From NCBI GenBank assembly GCA_965267245.1, contig OZ253939.1, forward strand, positions 992,001 through 1,056,000: 64,000 nt of DNA. The letters are read 5' to 3'. Numbering within the stretch: the first letter of the stretch is position 1; each line of letters opens with the position of its first letter. The notes beneath the pieces are model-generated. The model saw only the letters and a program-made list of their open reading frames with translations, did not search any database and was not told the DNA's origin. This document shows positions 53,704-62,927 of the stretch, piece after piece. Source of the DNA: JANSWY01 sp965267245. GTDB taxonomy: Bacteria > Bacteroidota > Bacteroidia > Cytophagales > Cyclobacteriaceae. The position numbers and the translations under genes are program-made.

Positions 53704-53734
53704 AAAAACGTGTCCGGTTTAACCGGACTTTTTT
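53702..53734. terminator. Bidirectional intrinsic terminator overlapping the helicase stop codon
   Basis: GTCCGG (53712-53717) pairs with CCGGAC (53723-53728) around TTTAA, with seven A before (53702-53708) and six T after (53729-53734). It works in both directions between the two convergent genes. The helicase stop codon (53721-53719) is in the loop and its last codons (Lys-Ser-Gly) form one arm. Confidence 0.88.
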
Positions 53735-55044
53735 AATTCCATTTTTTTCATCCAATCCGTAAACTGACTGACTATTGGATTTAGCTTAATTGCAGATTCA
53801 GGAATTTCACCATCTAAAATAAGACCTTCCAGAGAAGTACATCGGCTTAATGCCACATATACCTGCCCTTCCGCAAAGGATTTACCCAAATGAGCAATCA
53901 CATGTTCGAAAGTTAATCCCTGGCTTTTGTGAACAGTAATAGCCCAGGCAAGTTTAATTGGATATTGCTTCCATGTGCCCATCACTTCTTGTTGTAACTC
54001 ACCTTTTTCAGCATCCCAATCAAACCTTACATTTTCCCAAAGCTCAGGTTCCAGTTTTATTGAATCTTGCTGCTCAGTTTTTACTTCTATACTACTTCTG
54101 GTCAACTTTGTAACTTCACCAATGGTACCATTATAAAACAGTTTATCAGAGCCCTGATCATTCTTTAAGAACATCACCTGTGCACCAACCTTGAGTTCAA
54201 GCACTTTAGCTGTTGGCGCAACATGCTCCGGAAAATCTCCTGATATCTGGGCTTTGAATTTGAATGTCTGACTTTCAAGTGCCTCTAATTTCTCTTCATT
54301 GATAGCATCCACATAGTTGTTGTGGGTAGATAATGTAATGTATTTTGTATTTGACTTAGGTGTAGCCCCTACCCTTTTTCTTAACTGGGTAATGTCATCA
54401 GGCCCTAGACTGTTGCTTCTCACATTATTAAGTAACCCAATAAATTGCTCGTCGCTTTGCCTGTAAATCTTTTCTAATTCAAAGTACCTGGAGTTGGATG
54501 CTTTAAAAGCATTTGAACTAAAGAAAAAGGGACTCTTATAAAGTGAACCAAGTAAATCCCATTCCTCTCGTTTGACAACCGGCGGCAGTTGCCATACATC
54601 TCCAATCATCAATACCTGAACACCACCAAAAGGTTCTTGATTATTTCTGTATTCGCGAAGAACAAGATCAACAATATCCAATGTGTCAGCCCTCACCATG
54701 GAAACCTCGTCTATGATGAGCAAATCAAGGCTGTTTATTAGTTCAATTTTCTGTTTGTTATACTTGAATTGCTTCCGGATTTTTTCAGGAGAGTACCTGA
54801 TATCCGTAATTAGAAGAGGACCAAATGACAGCTTAAAAAATGAATGGATTGTCTGACCATTGGCATTAATTGCAGCGATTCCAGTAGGTGCCAAAACAAC
54901 CATAGTTTTATCACACTTTTCCCGTACATATTTTAGAAATGTTGTTTTACCGGTACCCGCGCGACCAGTCAGGTAAATGTTTTGATCTGTTTGGGTAACA
55001 ATATCAAATGCATGCTGAAAAATAGTATTGGATTGATCCATCAA
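53719..55044 (-). CDS. Pif1-like DNA helicase (superfamily 1B)
   Basis: 441 residues. Walker A NIYLTGRAGTGKTTFLKYV (22-40), motif LAPTGIAAINANGQTIHSFF (51-70), Walker B LLIIDEVSMVRADTLDIVD, VLMIGDVWQLPPVV, and the C-terminal TVHKSQGLTFE and YVALSRCTSLEGL are all typical of the Pif1/RecD2 group. It unwinds DNA 5' to 3' in this family. The protein is compact: only the helicase core is present, with no extra DNA-binding or HRDC-like tail. It is the last gene of a four-gene minus-strand unit, 18 bases after the PAS-only gene, an unusual companion. Its end lies inside the terminator hairpin. Confidence 0.92.
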   Translation of the reverse strand: MMDQSNTIFQHAFDIVTQTDQNIYLTGRAGTGKTTFLKYVREKCDKTMVVLAPTGIAAINANGQTIHSFFKLSFGPLLITDIRYSPEKIRKQFKYNKQKIELINSLDLLIIDEVSMVRADTLDIVDLVLREYRNNQEPFGGVQVLMIGDVWQLPPVVKREEWDLLGSLYKSPFFFSSNAFKASNSRYFELEKIYRQSDEQFIGLLNNVRSNSLGPDDITQLRKRVGATPKSNTKYITLSTHNNYVDAINEEKLEALESQTFKFKAQISGDFPEHVAPTAKVLELKVGAQVMFLKNDQGSDKLFYNGTIGEVTKLTRSSIEVKTEQQDSIKLEPELWENVRFDWDAEKGELQQEVMGTWKQYPIKLAWAITVHKSQGLTFEHVIAHLGKSFAEGQVYVALSRCTSLEGLILDGEIPESAIKLNPIVSQFTDWMKKMELKKSG

Positions 55045-55062
55045 AAACTGGTTGAGTAACTT

Positions 55063-56544
55063 CTATTCAGTAACATCTTTCAGAAAGGCGGATGCACCAA
55101 CAGGCTTACCGAATTTATCTACGATTGGATTAAGCATACCTTCAAGGTCAACCTTTGTTCCATCTTTGAATTCATTTGTAGTTTGGATGAATACTCTTTC
55201 GCCATCAAGTACTTTCAATAACAAGTCTTTAAAATATGATTCCTGTCCATCATCAGCTGCCACAAATTTTTCACCGATTTCGGGTAGTTTGCCAGTTCTC
55301 TTGACATAAATATCTCTGTAAGCACTGTTAAAAAACAGAAATTTAGCAGACTCATCTACTGCAAAAATCATTTCAGTAGTATTTTCCATCATTGATTCAA
55401 GAACTGCTGATTTTTGTTCGAAGGAATTCGTAATGGCCACCCGTTGAGAAATATCTCGTGTAGAAGCCTGAAAAATATCTTCCTGTCCCTCACGTTCAAT
55501 TTTTCTATTGACAGTTTCTACCCATATATAAGAACCATCTTTCCTTCGGAACCGATATTGGGCCGTATTCAGGAATGTGTCCTGAAACCTGGCTTCTGCC
55601 TTTATCCGGTTAAGATCATCAGGGTGAAACAAATCATAGCCGTTGGTACCTATGACTTCTTCAGGTTTGTATCCTATCAACTCATAGATGTATGGTGAAA
55701 CGTATATAAAAGTTCCATCCATTTTAGTCAAGGAAATCATATCCCTGCTGGTTTCAGTAACCAATTTGTACAGGTCTTTGCTTTCCTTAAGGTCTTCTCT
55801 TAGAGCTACAATTTCAGTATTGTCACGTGAAACCGCTGTGATCTTAGAAAGTTCCCCATTATCATATTGTAAAGTAGAATTCTGCCCTATCCAAATGACT
55901 TTGCCTTTCTTGGTGACCAATCTGAATTCCAGATACCCAACAAGTTCCTTTCGCTCAATCATTCCTCTATGATATTCATTGACCATCAATAAGTCATCAG
56001 GATGAATCAATTGATGATATGTCATCTCTTTAAGCTCAGATTGGTCAAACTCTGTCAGTTTCATCGCCCTATCATTAGCATAGAGATAGCTACCTTTTGC
56101 GTCTACCTCATAAATGATATCCGGTACTGAAGCCAGCAGATCACGATAATACTGCAGATAAAATTGATCAGACTCCCTCTGAATAATATTAGCAAGTTCA
56201 CGTTCTACCTGCGCAATAATTAGGTCTAATTGACCTTTAGTTGAATCAGACAAATCAATAACTGTATTATTTGTCAGCTCTAACTGCCCCCAATCTTTTG
56301 AATGAATCGTAATGGGGTAGGTTTGCTTGTGAAGTCTCGGATTTTCATCCTGTGAGTTATCTCTGAAAAATGAATGAGTTGTTCTTGTCTCTGACGAAAT
56401 GTACAGGTCAACTTGAAATGAACCAGTCAATTGACAAACCAACTGGCAAATATTATTGAAATGACCATTCTCCAATTGTGCTAAAACAATTTGAGATAGA
56501 GGTAATTTAAACTTCAACAGATTTTCACCAACCAATTGGTCCAT
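55063..56544 (-). CDS. PAS-only signalling protein without output domain
   Basis: 493 residues. An N-terminal GAF-like part (about 1-125) is followed by three PAS domains: about 133-245 (VPDIIYEVDAKGSYLYANDR), 257-368 (GTFIYVSPYIYELIGYKPEE; YRFRRKDGSYIWVETV), and 380-493 (MIFAVDESAKFLFFNSAYRD). The protein stops right after the last PAS (SAFLKDVTE), where a kinase, cyclase or other output would normally begin. The stop is followed directly by the helicase gene, so no remnant of an output domain is present. It may work by binding a partner or be a truncated former sensor kinase. Confidence 0.85.
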   Translation of the reverse strand: MDQLVGENLLKFKLPLSQIVLAQLENGHFNNICQLVCQLTGSFQVDLYISSETRTTHSFFRDNSQDENPRLHKQTYPITIHSKDWGQLELTNNTVIDLSDSTKGQLDLIIAQVERELANIIQRESDQFYLQYYRDLLASVPDIIYEVDAKGSYLYANDRAMKLTEFDQSELKEMTYHQLIHPDDLLMVNEYHRGMIERKELVGYLEFRLVTKKGKVIWIGQNSTLQYDNGELSKITAVSRDNTEIVALREDLKESKDLYKLVTETSRDMISLTKMDGTFIYVSPYIYELIGYKPEEVIGTNGYDLFHPDDLNRIKAEARFQDTFLNTAQYRFRRKDGSYIWVETVNRKIEREGQEDIFQASTRDISQRVAITNSFEQKSAVLESMMENTTEMIFAVDESAKFLFFNSAYRDIYVKRTGKLPEIGEKFVAADDGQESYFKDLLLKVLDGERVFIQTTNEFKDGTKVDLEGMLNPIVDKFGKPVGASAFLKDVTE

Positions 56545-56587
56545 AAATAATATGCTTTAAGCATTAGGGGGACGTAAAATTAACGAA

Positions 56588-56920
56588 TTAGGATTTATTT
56601 CTTAGCTTTTTAATCCTTTCATCAGTTCTGGTTAAAAGATACCACCATTCTTCTTTGTCTTTGTAGACACGCACTGCCCCCGCTCTCACCAAAATACGCC
56701 TCAGTTCATCCTCTTCAGAATCCCATCCTCCAAGGGTTCTTTTAATGGCTTCAAAACTACGATCTGTATAACCTTTATGTTTTAATAATCTTTTAGCAGC
56801 TCTTTCAGCCATCACATTGGTTTTATGTTGGTTAAAATCCTGTCTTAACTTCAGATAGGCCAAAGTTGTTGTCAATGTGGCTGGTATAGCAGACACAATG
56901 AGTGTTTCAAAGAATGTCAT
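56588..56920 (-). CDS. Small membrane-anchored protein of unknown function
   Basis: 110 residues. One N-terminal membrane helix (about 5-22, TLIVSAIPATLTTTLAYL), then a basic helical region (ERAAKRLLKHKGY) and a possible winged-helix-like segment: SFEAIKRTLGGWDSEEDELR (75-94) followed by a hairpin AVRVYKDKEEWWYLLTR. The latter would face the cytoplasm. I recognise no named family. It lies six bases after the DUF4202 gene and 43 before the PAS-only gene, so all are probably one transcript. Confidence 0.65.
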   Translation of the reverse strand: MTFFETLIVSAIPATLTTTLAYLKLRQDFNQHKTNVMAERAAKRLLKHKGYTDRSFEAIKRTLGGWDSEEDELRRILVRAGAVRVYKDKEEWWYLLTRTDERIKKLRNKS

Positions 56921-56926
56921 GTTTAA

Positions 56927-57508
56927 TTAGTTTAATGCTTTCTGAATTAATTCCAACTCAGTTTTTGTCAATGGTAAACCCAAAGCCAATCCTCTTCCTT
57001 TCTCTGTCATTTTCCCCCAGGTCTTCTGTAATATATCAATGAGTTTTGGCTCAGGATGTTTCTGAGCAAACGCGCCAAAATAGTATTTCAGAAAAACCAA
57101 ACAAACTACATCTTCCAGGACTTGAGAATCCGGATCAGACTTCAGCTTATTCTTAGTGATCATGGTCTTCACATGATTAATTTCTTCCTCACTATATTCC
57201 AGTCCTGCCATTATTCCCTCAAGGATCTCTGCGTGTTTTAATTTCAAAACCGTTCTCCATTTTAGATATCCCTTCCTATCCATTGGGTATGATTCCCTTG
57301 GTATTGACCAGCGCTCTACATGTTGGCCCCTTGCAGCAATGGAAACCAATTCTGAAGCTGATTGGTCATAGACCTGTAGCATAGCAGTCATCCTTTGTCC
57401 ATAGATCAATTCTTTTGGTCTTTTTTGTCCATCTTCATCTTGCTCTAGATTAGGATCTTGCTCATTTATCTCATCGATTTTGTAAAATACCTGTTCCAAC
57501 CTACTCAT
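56927..57508 (-). CDS. DUF4202 family protein
   Basis: 193 residues. The pattern LIYGQRMTAMLQVYDQSASE, LVSIAARGQHVERWSIPRES, YPMDRKGYLKWRTVLKLKHA and VVCLVFLKYYFGAFAQKH is that of DUF4202, a helical family with conserved H, R and W residues that look like an active site (possibly an HD-like arrangement; inference). Function is not established. It is the first gene of the four-gene unit ending with the Pif1-like helicase; the upstream gap contains an eight-base-pair inverted repeat (57586-57593 with 57618-57625) that could be a regulatory site. Confidence 0.85.
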   Translation of the reverse strand: MSRLEQVFYKIDEINEQDPNLEQDEDGQKRPKELIYGQRMTAMLQVYDQSASELVSIAARGQHVERWSIPRESYPMDRKGYLKWRTVLKLKHAEILEGIMAGLEYSEEEINHVKTMITKNKLKSDPDSQVLEDVVCLVFLKYYFGAFAQKHPEPKLIDILQKTWGKMTEKGRGLALGLPLTKTELELIQKALN

Positions 57509-57585
57509 ATTCTCTAATTTGCTTTTAAAAATATAAACTATCTAAGGTGAACCGTCGAAAAAGTGAATTCTTTTTATTAAATTGA

Positions 57586-57625
57586 AGATAGCCAAAACCA
57601 GTCAAACCCTTGAGATAGGCTATCT
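57586..57625. promoter_or_regulatory. Inverted repeat AGATAGCC / GGCTATCT in a divergent promoter region
   Basis: AGATAGCC (57586-57593) and GGCTATCT (57618-57625) are perfect complements with a 24-base spacer, and GTCGAA occurs near both sides (57554-57559 and 57626-57631). It lies between the divergent DUF4202 and receiver-PAS genes. No T-run follows, so an operator is more likely than a terminator. Confidence 0.35.
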
Positions 57626-57726
57626 GTCGAAGGTAATGATAGATTCATCTAAATATTCATTTTATAATGGAAAAAGATGAACAAATTTGTTTTAGTCAGA
57701 AGATAGAATAGAAGTAACGAAACACA

Positions 57727-58851
57727 TTGGACGTAAAAACTGAACCACACGCAGCGCCTCCTAAAAGGAAATTTAAAGTATATGACATTCTCATCATTGA
57801 GGATGATCCTATACAAACTTTGCTCTTAAAAAAGCTATTTGAGCAGTTTGACTACATCTACCAACCAATTTTCAAGGATTCATTAAAAGCAGCAGGTCAA
57901 TTCCTGGCGGAACATGAAGTCCATGCCGTTGTGGCAGATTATAATTTGCCAGATGGAGAGGGAAGTGACGTGATCAAACATGAGCCTGATGTACCGATCA
58001 TCATTATGACTGCTACTAAAGACATTGATTTGGTAGTTGAACTGATGAAGAATGATGAAGTCTATGATTTTGTTATTAAAGAATATGAAAAGAACTTCAT
58101 TGAAATTCTTCACCGAACGCTTCAGCGAGCTATAAAGAAATTTCAGCTGACTTATGCGCTTGAAAACCAAAAAGCACTTTTTAAACAGTTAGTTGAAAAC
58201 ATCAATGACGTAATCATGGAAACTGATGCTGAGGGAAGGATTAAATTTGCCAACGCTCAGGTTTTCAAACTTTCAGGATACAAATCACTTGAATTACACA
58301 ATAAGAATTTCGCGCACATTATAGATCCGGAATATGCGGACGAATTAGAGAAATTCTACGAAGAACAGGCTGAAGAGAAATCTGACCATAGCTACTACGA
58401 ATTTCCAATTACAACTAAGACTGGAGAAACTAAATGGGTAGGACAAACAGCCAAAGTAAGGTTGAATGGTGATGGCCAATTTGCAGGTTTCCTATTCGTG
58501 ACACGTGATATTACTGCCAAAAAGGAGCAAGAAGATAAAATCCGATCCCAGAACGAACAGTTGCAAACACAAAACGAAGAAATTAAGCGAAACTATGAAG
58601 ATCTGGCAAAGGCAAAAAGTAGTAAACGCGCCCTTGGTATCACTTTGATCTTGGCTATTTTCTTATTCTTGTTCTCTGAAGCATTCCTTGAACCTATCAT
58701 TGAAGATAACACAGGTAATCACTGGACAGGTTTGCTCATGAAGGGAGTCATTGCCTTATTGCTTAAACCGATTGACAACATTGTTGAGTCATATCTGGTA
58801 AAATCACAGATCAAAAAAGCGCAGCAAGCGGCAGCTAATAAACCAAATTAA
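57727..58851 (+). CDS. Receiver-PAS protein with C-terminal membrane segments
   Basis: 374 residues from a TTG at 57727; the frame is closed by TAA at 57715 and has no ATG until well inside the receiver, so TTG is the start. Residues 18-135 form a receiver: LIIEDDPIQTLLLKKLFEQF, phospho-acceptor D71 (VVADYNLPDGEG), IIMTATKD and lysine K118 (DFVIKEYE). A PAS domain follows (about 150-263, VIMETDAEGRIKFANAQVFK), then a coiled coil (265-298) and one clear membrane helix (302-318) with a second hydrophobic stretch (about 334-347). There is no kinase, DNA-binding or cyclase domain. This order (receiver first, membrane last) is unusual. It precedes the 1336-residue hybrid kinase by 65 bases and may be its target. 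Confidence 0.85.
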   Translation: MDVKTEPHAAPPKRKFKVYDILIIEDDPIQTLLLKKLFEQFDYIYQPIFKDSLKAAGQFLAEHEVHAVVADYNLPDGEGSDVIKHEPDVPIIIMTATKDIDLVVELMKNDEVYDFVIKEYEKNFIEILHRTLQRAIKKFQLTYALENQKALFKQLVENINDVIMETDAEGRIKFANAQVFKLSGYKSLELHNKNFAHIIDPEYADELEKFYEEQAEEKSDHSYYEFPITTKTGETKWVGQTAKVRLNGDGQFAGFLFVTRDITAKKEQEDKIRSQNEQLQTQNEEIKRNYEDLAKAKSSKRALGITLILAIFLFLFSEAFLEPIIEDNTGNHWTGLLMKGVIALLLKPIDNIVESYLVKSQIKKAQQAAANKPN

Positions 58852-58875
58852 GCGATTTTTTCTGCCGGTCAGTCA

Positions 58876-58901
58876 TCCTTTATGATTATATTTATAAAGG
58901 A
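58876..58901 (+). promoter_or_regulatory. Hairpin in the gap before the hybrid kinase gene
   Basis: TCCTTTAT (58876-58883) pairs with ATAAAGGA (58894-58901), loop of ten. It lies 15 bases before the ATG at 58917. It could affect translation of the kinase; the short T-run that follows is interrupted, so termination is less likely. Confidence 0.3.
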
Positions 58902-58916
58902 CAGGGACAATTTTTA

Positions 58917-61900
58917 ATGATCGAAACAACCGGCATCTATAACAATACCAATCGCACCAGGTATGTTAATCAATTGATGGAGCATGCTGATTTTGAGCTA
59001 AAACTTAATAATCAGGTGGAATTGATTGGTCTCGCCCTTCCAGATAAATTTCCAATTGTCGAGATATGCATTGACAGTCAGGTTCAGTATTTTGGTAAAA
59101 ACCTGCCTTTTAATGCCACTCCAATAGAATTTGCAATAGGGCCCATTCTATTCAACAGATCCATTGAACCGGTTCACATTACATCCATAGCTAAAACTGA
59201 GAACCTCAATAAGAATCCATACTTATCTGACTACAAAAGTATTTTTGGTCTACCAGTAATTCACAAAGATGGCTATGTGGTGGCCTCACTCATTTTCTTA
59301 TCTGATTCTGAAATAGAATTTCGCAATCATGAGATTCGTTATGCAACGAAGGCAGCTGAGCAATTATTGATCACCTTTGAGGAACTTATAGAAAACGATC
59401 GGATTAATACGCTTGTAACGTCGATTGATGAAGACACAAAAAGGTTTTTCAACCTGGTAGAAAAGAGTGCCTATGTTATTTATGAGCTTGACGCGCATGG
59501 AAAATATCTCTATGTCAATAATGCATTCGAACGCAACATTGGTTATACCAAAAATGAATTACTTGAAAAATACTATTGGGAGCTGGTAGCACCTGATTAC
59601 CGGGAAAAAGTTATTTCATTCTATAGAAATCAGGTAAAAAATCGATCCTGGTCAAGTTATCATGAATTTCCGGTGATCAATAAAAATGGAGAGATTACCT
59701 GGTTTGGACATTCTGTTCAGATGATTTATGAGAATGATAAAGTTGTAAAGATTTATGCCTCTGCCGTTGACATAAATGAGAGAAGATGGATTGAAACAAA
59801 CCTAATCTCTTCAAATGAGAACCTTAATGCATTGATCAATTCATCAGAGAACATAGTCTTTGTGATCAATGAAGACCTGAAATTTGAGAAGGTTTTTTGT
59901 AAATATGAAGAATACCTGCACCAGCCTAAACGAAAATTCATAGGAAAGCACATCTCTGAAATCTGGACTGACCCAAATGGCATCAAGATGGTGGAAATGG
60001 CTAGACATACGTTAGCCGGAAATTCTGCGCTACTCCACAACTATAAATTTGCGCCAAAAGAAAAGGAGCATTACTGGGAGGCACGATTCAATACCTACAG
60101 AGGATTTGATGAACAAAAAAAGCTATCCGTAATTATTTCAAACATATCCGAAAGGAAAGAGTATGAAGAAAAGCTTAGAATAAGCGAAGAACAGTATAGA
60201 CTTGTAAGTGAAAATTCAAGTGACCTTGTTTGTATGCATACCAATAAAGGTTACTTCCAATTTATTTCAAGGTCCTCATTTGACCTCCTGGGGTACAGCC
60301 CTGAAGAGTTAGAAGGCAAGCATCCATTCGCTTATATCCATGAAGAAGACCTGCAGAAGATCAAAGAGGGTTCCACTTCCACCGAAGTAGTCAAAAAACC
60401 ATTGAACAATATTGAGTACCGATTCAGAAAGAAGGATGGCAGTTATCTCTGGATGGAAGCGTACACTAAACCTGTTTCCGATAAAGATGGAAATTTCATT
60501 GGTTTTCAGAGTTCTTCAAGAAATATTTCCAAAAACAAGAAAGATGAAGAAATACTGGCTAAATATACTGAAGGCCTAAAATTCCTGAATCAGCTTACAT
60601 CGACCAGTACTTTGACAACTGGACAACGAATCGAAACTGCTCTTTTTACTGCGCTTGAATTTTTCGACCTTGAACTTGGAATTCTAAGCCAGATCGAAGG
60701 AAATGACTATACGGTACTTTATAATTATAGCCTTCATGAATCACTGGAACTCAACAATGGAGACAAATTTGACTTACAGAAAACATATTGCCACCTAACT
60801 TATAAATCTGCTGATATTTTCTATACACATCATATGAAGGACTCTCCATATGCAAACCATCCGTGCTATAAGGAAATACACATGGAGGCATATATTGGAG
60901 CAGCCTACTATGTGAACAGAAAAAAAGCAGGGACTATAAGTTTTTCATCAAGACAACCAAGGGATGCATTCAATGCTTATGAGGTAGATTTCATGAAGCT
61001 ACTAGCCATATGGATTGGATTCCTATTAGAAAGAGATCAGTGGGAAACCACCATTCAGAATGAGCAACGTATCCTTGAGTCCTTTGTAGAAACGGCTCCA
61101 GCCGCTATTGCAATGATGAATGATAAACTTGAGTACATCGCTATCAGTAAGCGGTGGAAACTGGATAATAACCTAGATGATACAGCAATTGGTCAGAATA
61201 TTTTTGACAGTACTTCCTGGGACTTCAGTAAATGGAGAGTTACCTATGAAGAAGTTTTGTGTGGTCAAGTTAAGAAAAAAGATGAGGAGAATATAGAATT
61301 AGGGAATGGTGAAAGTAAATGGATCAAGTGGGAGGTTCAACCATGGTATACCATTGAAAATGAAATTGGTGGCATTATAACATTTATTGAAGATATCACT
61401 GAGCTCAAAAAGCAACAGATGGAATTGATCAGCGCTAAAGAGGCTGCAGAAAAGGCTACAAAGGTAAAAGAGCAATTCTATTCAACCATTAGCCATGAAA
61501 TCAGAACACCACTCAATGCAGTAATTGGTATGGCGAACCTGCTGCTTTTAGAGGAACACCTTCCCAGACAATATAAAAAACTTGAGTTGCTAAAAAGTTC
61601 TGGTCAAAATTTAATGATGCTTATCAATGATGTGCTGGACTTTAACAAGATAGAATCGGACAAAATAGACCTGGCCTATAATAGTTTTGATCTGCACAAA
61701 CTGGTCTCAGACATCATAGAAATATTCAAACCAAAGGCAGACGAAAAAGGCATTGACTTGTCATTTGAATACAATGGTGATTTACCGAGGGCTTTTGTTT
61801 GTGATAGCCTGAGACTTGGACAGGTACTCAATAATTTGGTTTCCAATGCAATAAAATTCACCGACAAGGGGAATGTGAAGGTAGTGGTAAAAGGAAAACA

Positions 61901-62927
61901 AACTCTTGACAGGTATAAATTAGACTTTGAAGTTCGGGATACCGGGATTGGAATACCAGAAAATAAGTTAAATTCGATTTTCGAAGACTTTAGTCAGGCA
62001 TCAAATGATATTACGAAAAAATATGGTGGAACAGGGTTAGGGTTAACCATCTCAAACAAACTGATCCAGTTGATGGGTTCCGAGATTACGGTGAAAAGTA
62101 TAGAAGGACTTGGATCCTCCTTTAAATTTGATCTCAACCTGGAAACTGGAGATGAAAACGTAGTTGTAGCAAAAAACATGGCGGATTCATTCCATACATT
62201 TAAAGAAGATCAAAGGATTCTTATTGCTGAAGACAACATGGGCAACCAGGCAGTCATTGAAAGCTTTATGGAGCTTTGGGAGCTCAACTTTGACTTTGCA
62301 CAAAATGGTCAGGAAGCGGTGGATATGATCAAATCCAAAAAATATGATCTCATTTTGATGGATCTTAGAATGCCCGTTATGGATGGATATGATGCCGCTA
62401 AAAAAATTAGGTCTATGGACGACAACTATTTCAAAACTGTCCCAATTCTGGCCCTAACAGCATCTGCCTTAAACAATGTTAAAGAAAGCATTCTGGAAGC
62501 TGGCATGGACGATTGTGTCATCAAACCATTTAACCCCAACGAACTGAATGCAGCACTTTGCAGGTACATAGAGAATAATGGAACCCTTTCCAATGAGGAG
62601 ACTGGAGAAAAGCTTTCTGAGGTATTTCCTTACCTGGCTTCTCTGGTAAATGGGAATAATGCGGCTATTAAAAAAATTGTTCAAGCCACCTCTTCATCGG
62701 TTTTGGAAGCTATTTCTAAAGCTCAACAGGCGATTTTGGAGGATGACTCTGAGCTTCTCAGGCTCCAATTACACACACTAAAACCCAACCTACACAGTTT
62801 GGGTATAGATAGCATTTTAGATAAATTGCCTCAAAATATCATCAAAAACCCTGAAATCTCCTCAGATGTATTTGATGAAATCAAGCTAAAGACAGAATCC
62901 ATCAGCGATAAATATGGAAAAAACTAA
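58917..62927 (+). CDS. Multi-PAS/GAF hybrid histidine kinase with receiver and Hpt domains
   Basis: 1336 residues, no membrane helix, so cytoplasmic. Order: GAF-like (about 25-155), PAS (175-290, YVIYELDAHGKYLYVNNAFE), PAS (300-412), PAS (422-540, YRFRKKDGSYLWMEAY), GAF (555-705), PAS (718-830), HisKA (SHEIRTPLNAVIG, H860), ATPase (LVSNAIKFTDKG; GTGLGLTI), receiver (D1149 in ILMDLRMPVMDG) and a C-terminal Hpt domain (LHTLKPNLHSLG, H1286). This is a complete internal phosphorelay. The Hpt can pass phosphate to an outside receiver, and the next gene, overlapping by 14 bases, encodes a lone receiver. Signals are unknown. Confidence 0.93.
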   Translation: MIETTGIYNNTNRTRYVNQLMEHADFELKLNNQVELIGLALPDKFPIVEICIDSQVQYFGKNLPFNATPIEFAIGPILFNRSIEPVHITSIAKTENLNKNPYLSDYKSIFGLPVIHKDGYVVASLIFLSDSEIEFRNHEIRYATKAAEQLLITFEELIENDRINTLVTSIDEDTKRFFNLVEKSAYVIYELDAHGKYLYVNNAFERNIGYTKNELLEKYYWELVAPDYREKVISFYRNQVKNRSWSSYHEFPVINKNGEITWFGHSVQMIYENDKVVKIYASAVDINERRWIETNLISSNENLNALINSSENIVFVINEDLKFEKVFCKYEEYLHQPKRKFIGKHISEIWTDPNGIKMVEMARHTLAGNSALLHNYKFAPKEKEHYWEARFNTYRGFDEQKKLSVIISNISERKEYEEKLRISEEQYRLVSENSSDLVCMHTNKGYFQFISRSSFDLLGYSPEELEGKHPFAYIHEEDLQKIKEGSTSTEVVKKPLNNIEYRFRKKDGSYLWMEAYTKPVSDKDGNFIGFQSSSRNISKNKKDEEILAKYTEGLKFLNQLTSTSTLTTGQRIETALFTALEFFDLELGILSQIEGNDYTVLYNYSLHESLELNNGDKFDLQKTYCHLTYKSADIFYTHHMKDSPYANHPCYKEIHMEAYIGAAYYVNRKKAGTISFSSRQPRDAFNAYEVDFMKLLAIWIGFLLERDQWETTIQNEQRILESFVETAPAAIAMMNDKLEYIAISKRWKLDNNLDDTAIGQNIFDSTSWDFSKWRVTYEEVLCGQVKKKDEENIELGNGESKWIKWEVQPWYTIENEIGGIITFIEDITELKKQQMELISAKEAAEKATKVKEQFYSTISHEIRTPLNAVIGMANLLLLEEHLPRQYKKLELLKSSGQNLMMLINDVLDFNKIESDKIDLAYNSFDLHKLVSDIIEIFKPKADEKGIDLSFEYNGDLPRAFVCDSLRLGQVLNNLVSNAIKFTDKGNVKVVVKGKQTLDRYKLDFEVRDTGIGIPENKLNSIFEDFSQASNDITKKYGGTGLGLTISNKLIQLMGSEITVKSIEGLGSSFKFDLNLETGDENVVVAKNMADSFHTFKEDQRILIAEDNMGNQAVIESFMELWELNFDFAQNGQEAVDMIKSKKYDLILMDLRMPVMDGYDAAKKIRSMDDNYFKTVPILALTASALNNVKESILEAGMDDCVIKPFNPNELNAALCRYIENNGTLSNEETGEKLSEVFPYLASLVNGNNAAIKKIVQATSSSVLEAISKAQQAILEDDSELLRLQLHTLKPNLHSLGIDSILDKLPQNIIKNPEISSDVFDEIKLKTESISDKYGKN

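Noticed and set aside
53438..53722. A 94-codon frame overlapping the 101-residue protein
   Set aside because: It lacks the strong ribosome-binding site and runs into the terminator; it is a shadow frame.
57667..57711. A 14-codon frame (ATG to TAG) before the receiver-PAS gene
   Set aside because: Too short, with no regulatory amino-acid pattern or hairpin pair to suggest a leader peptide.
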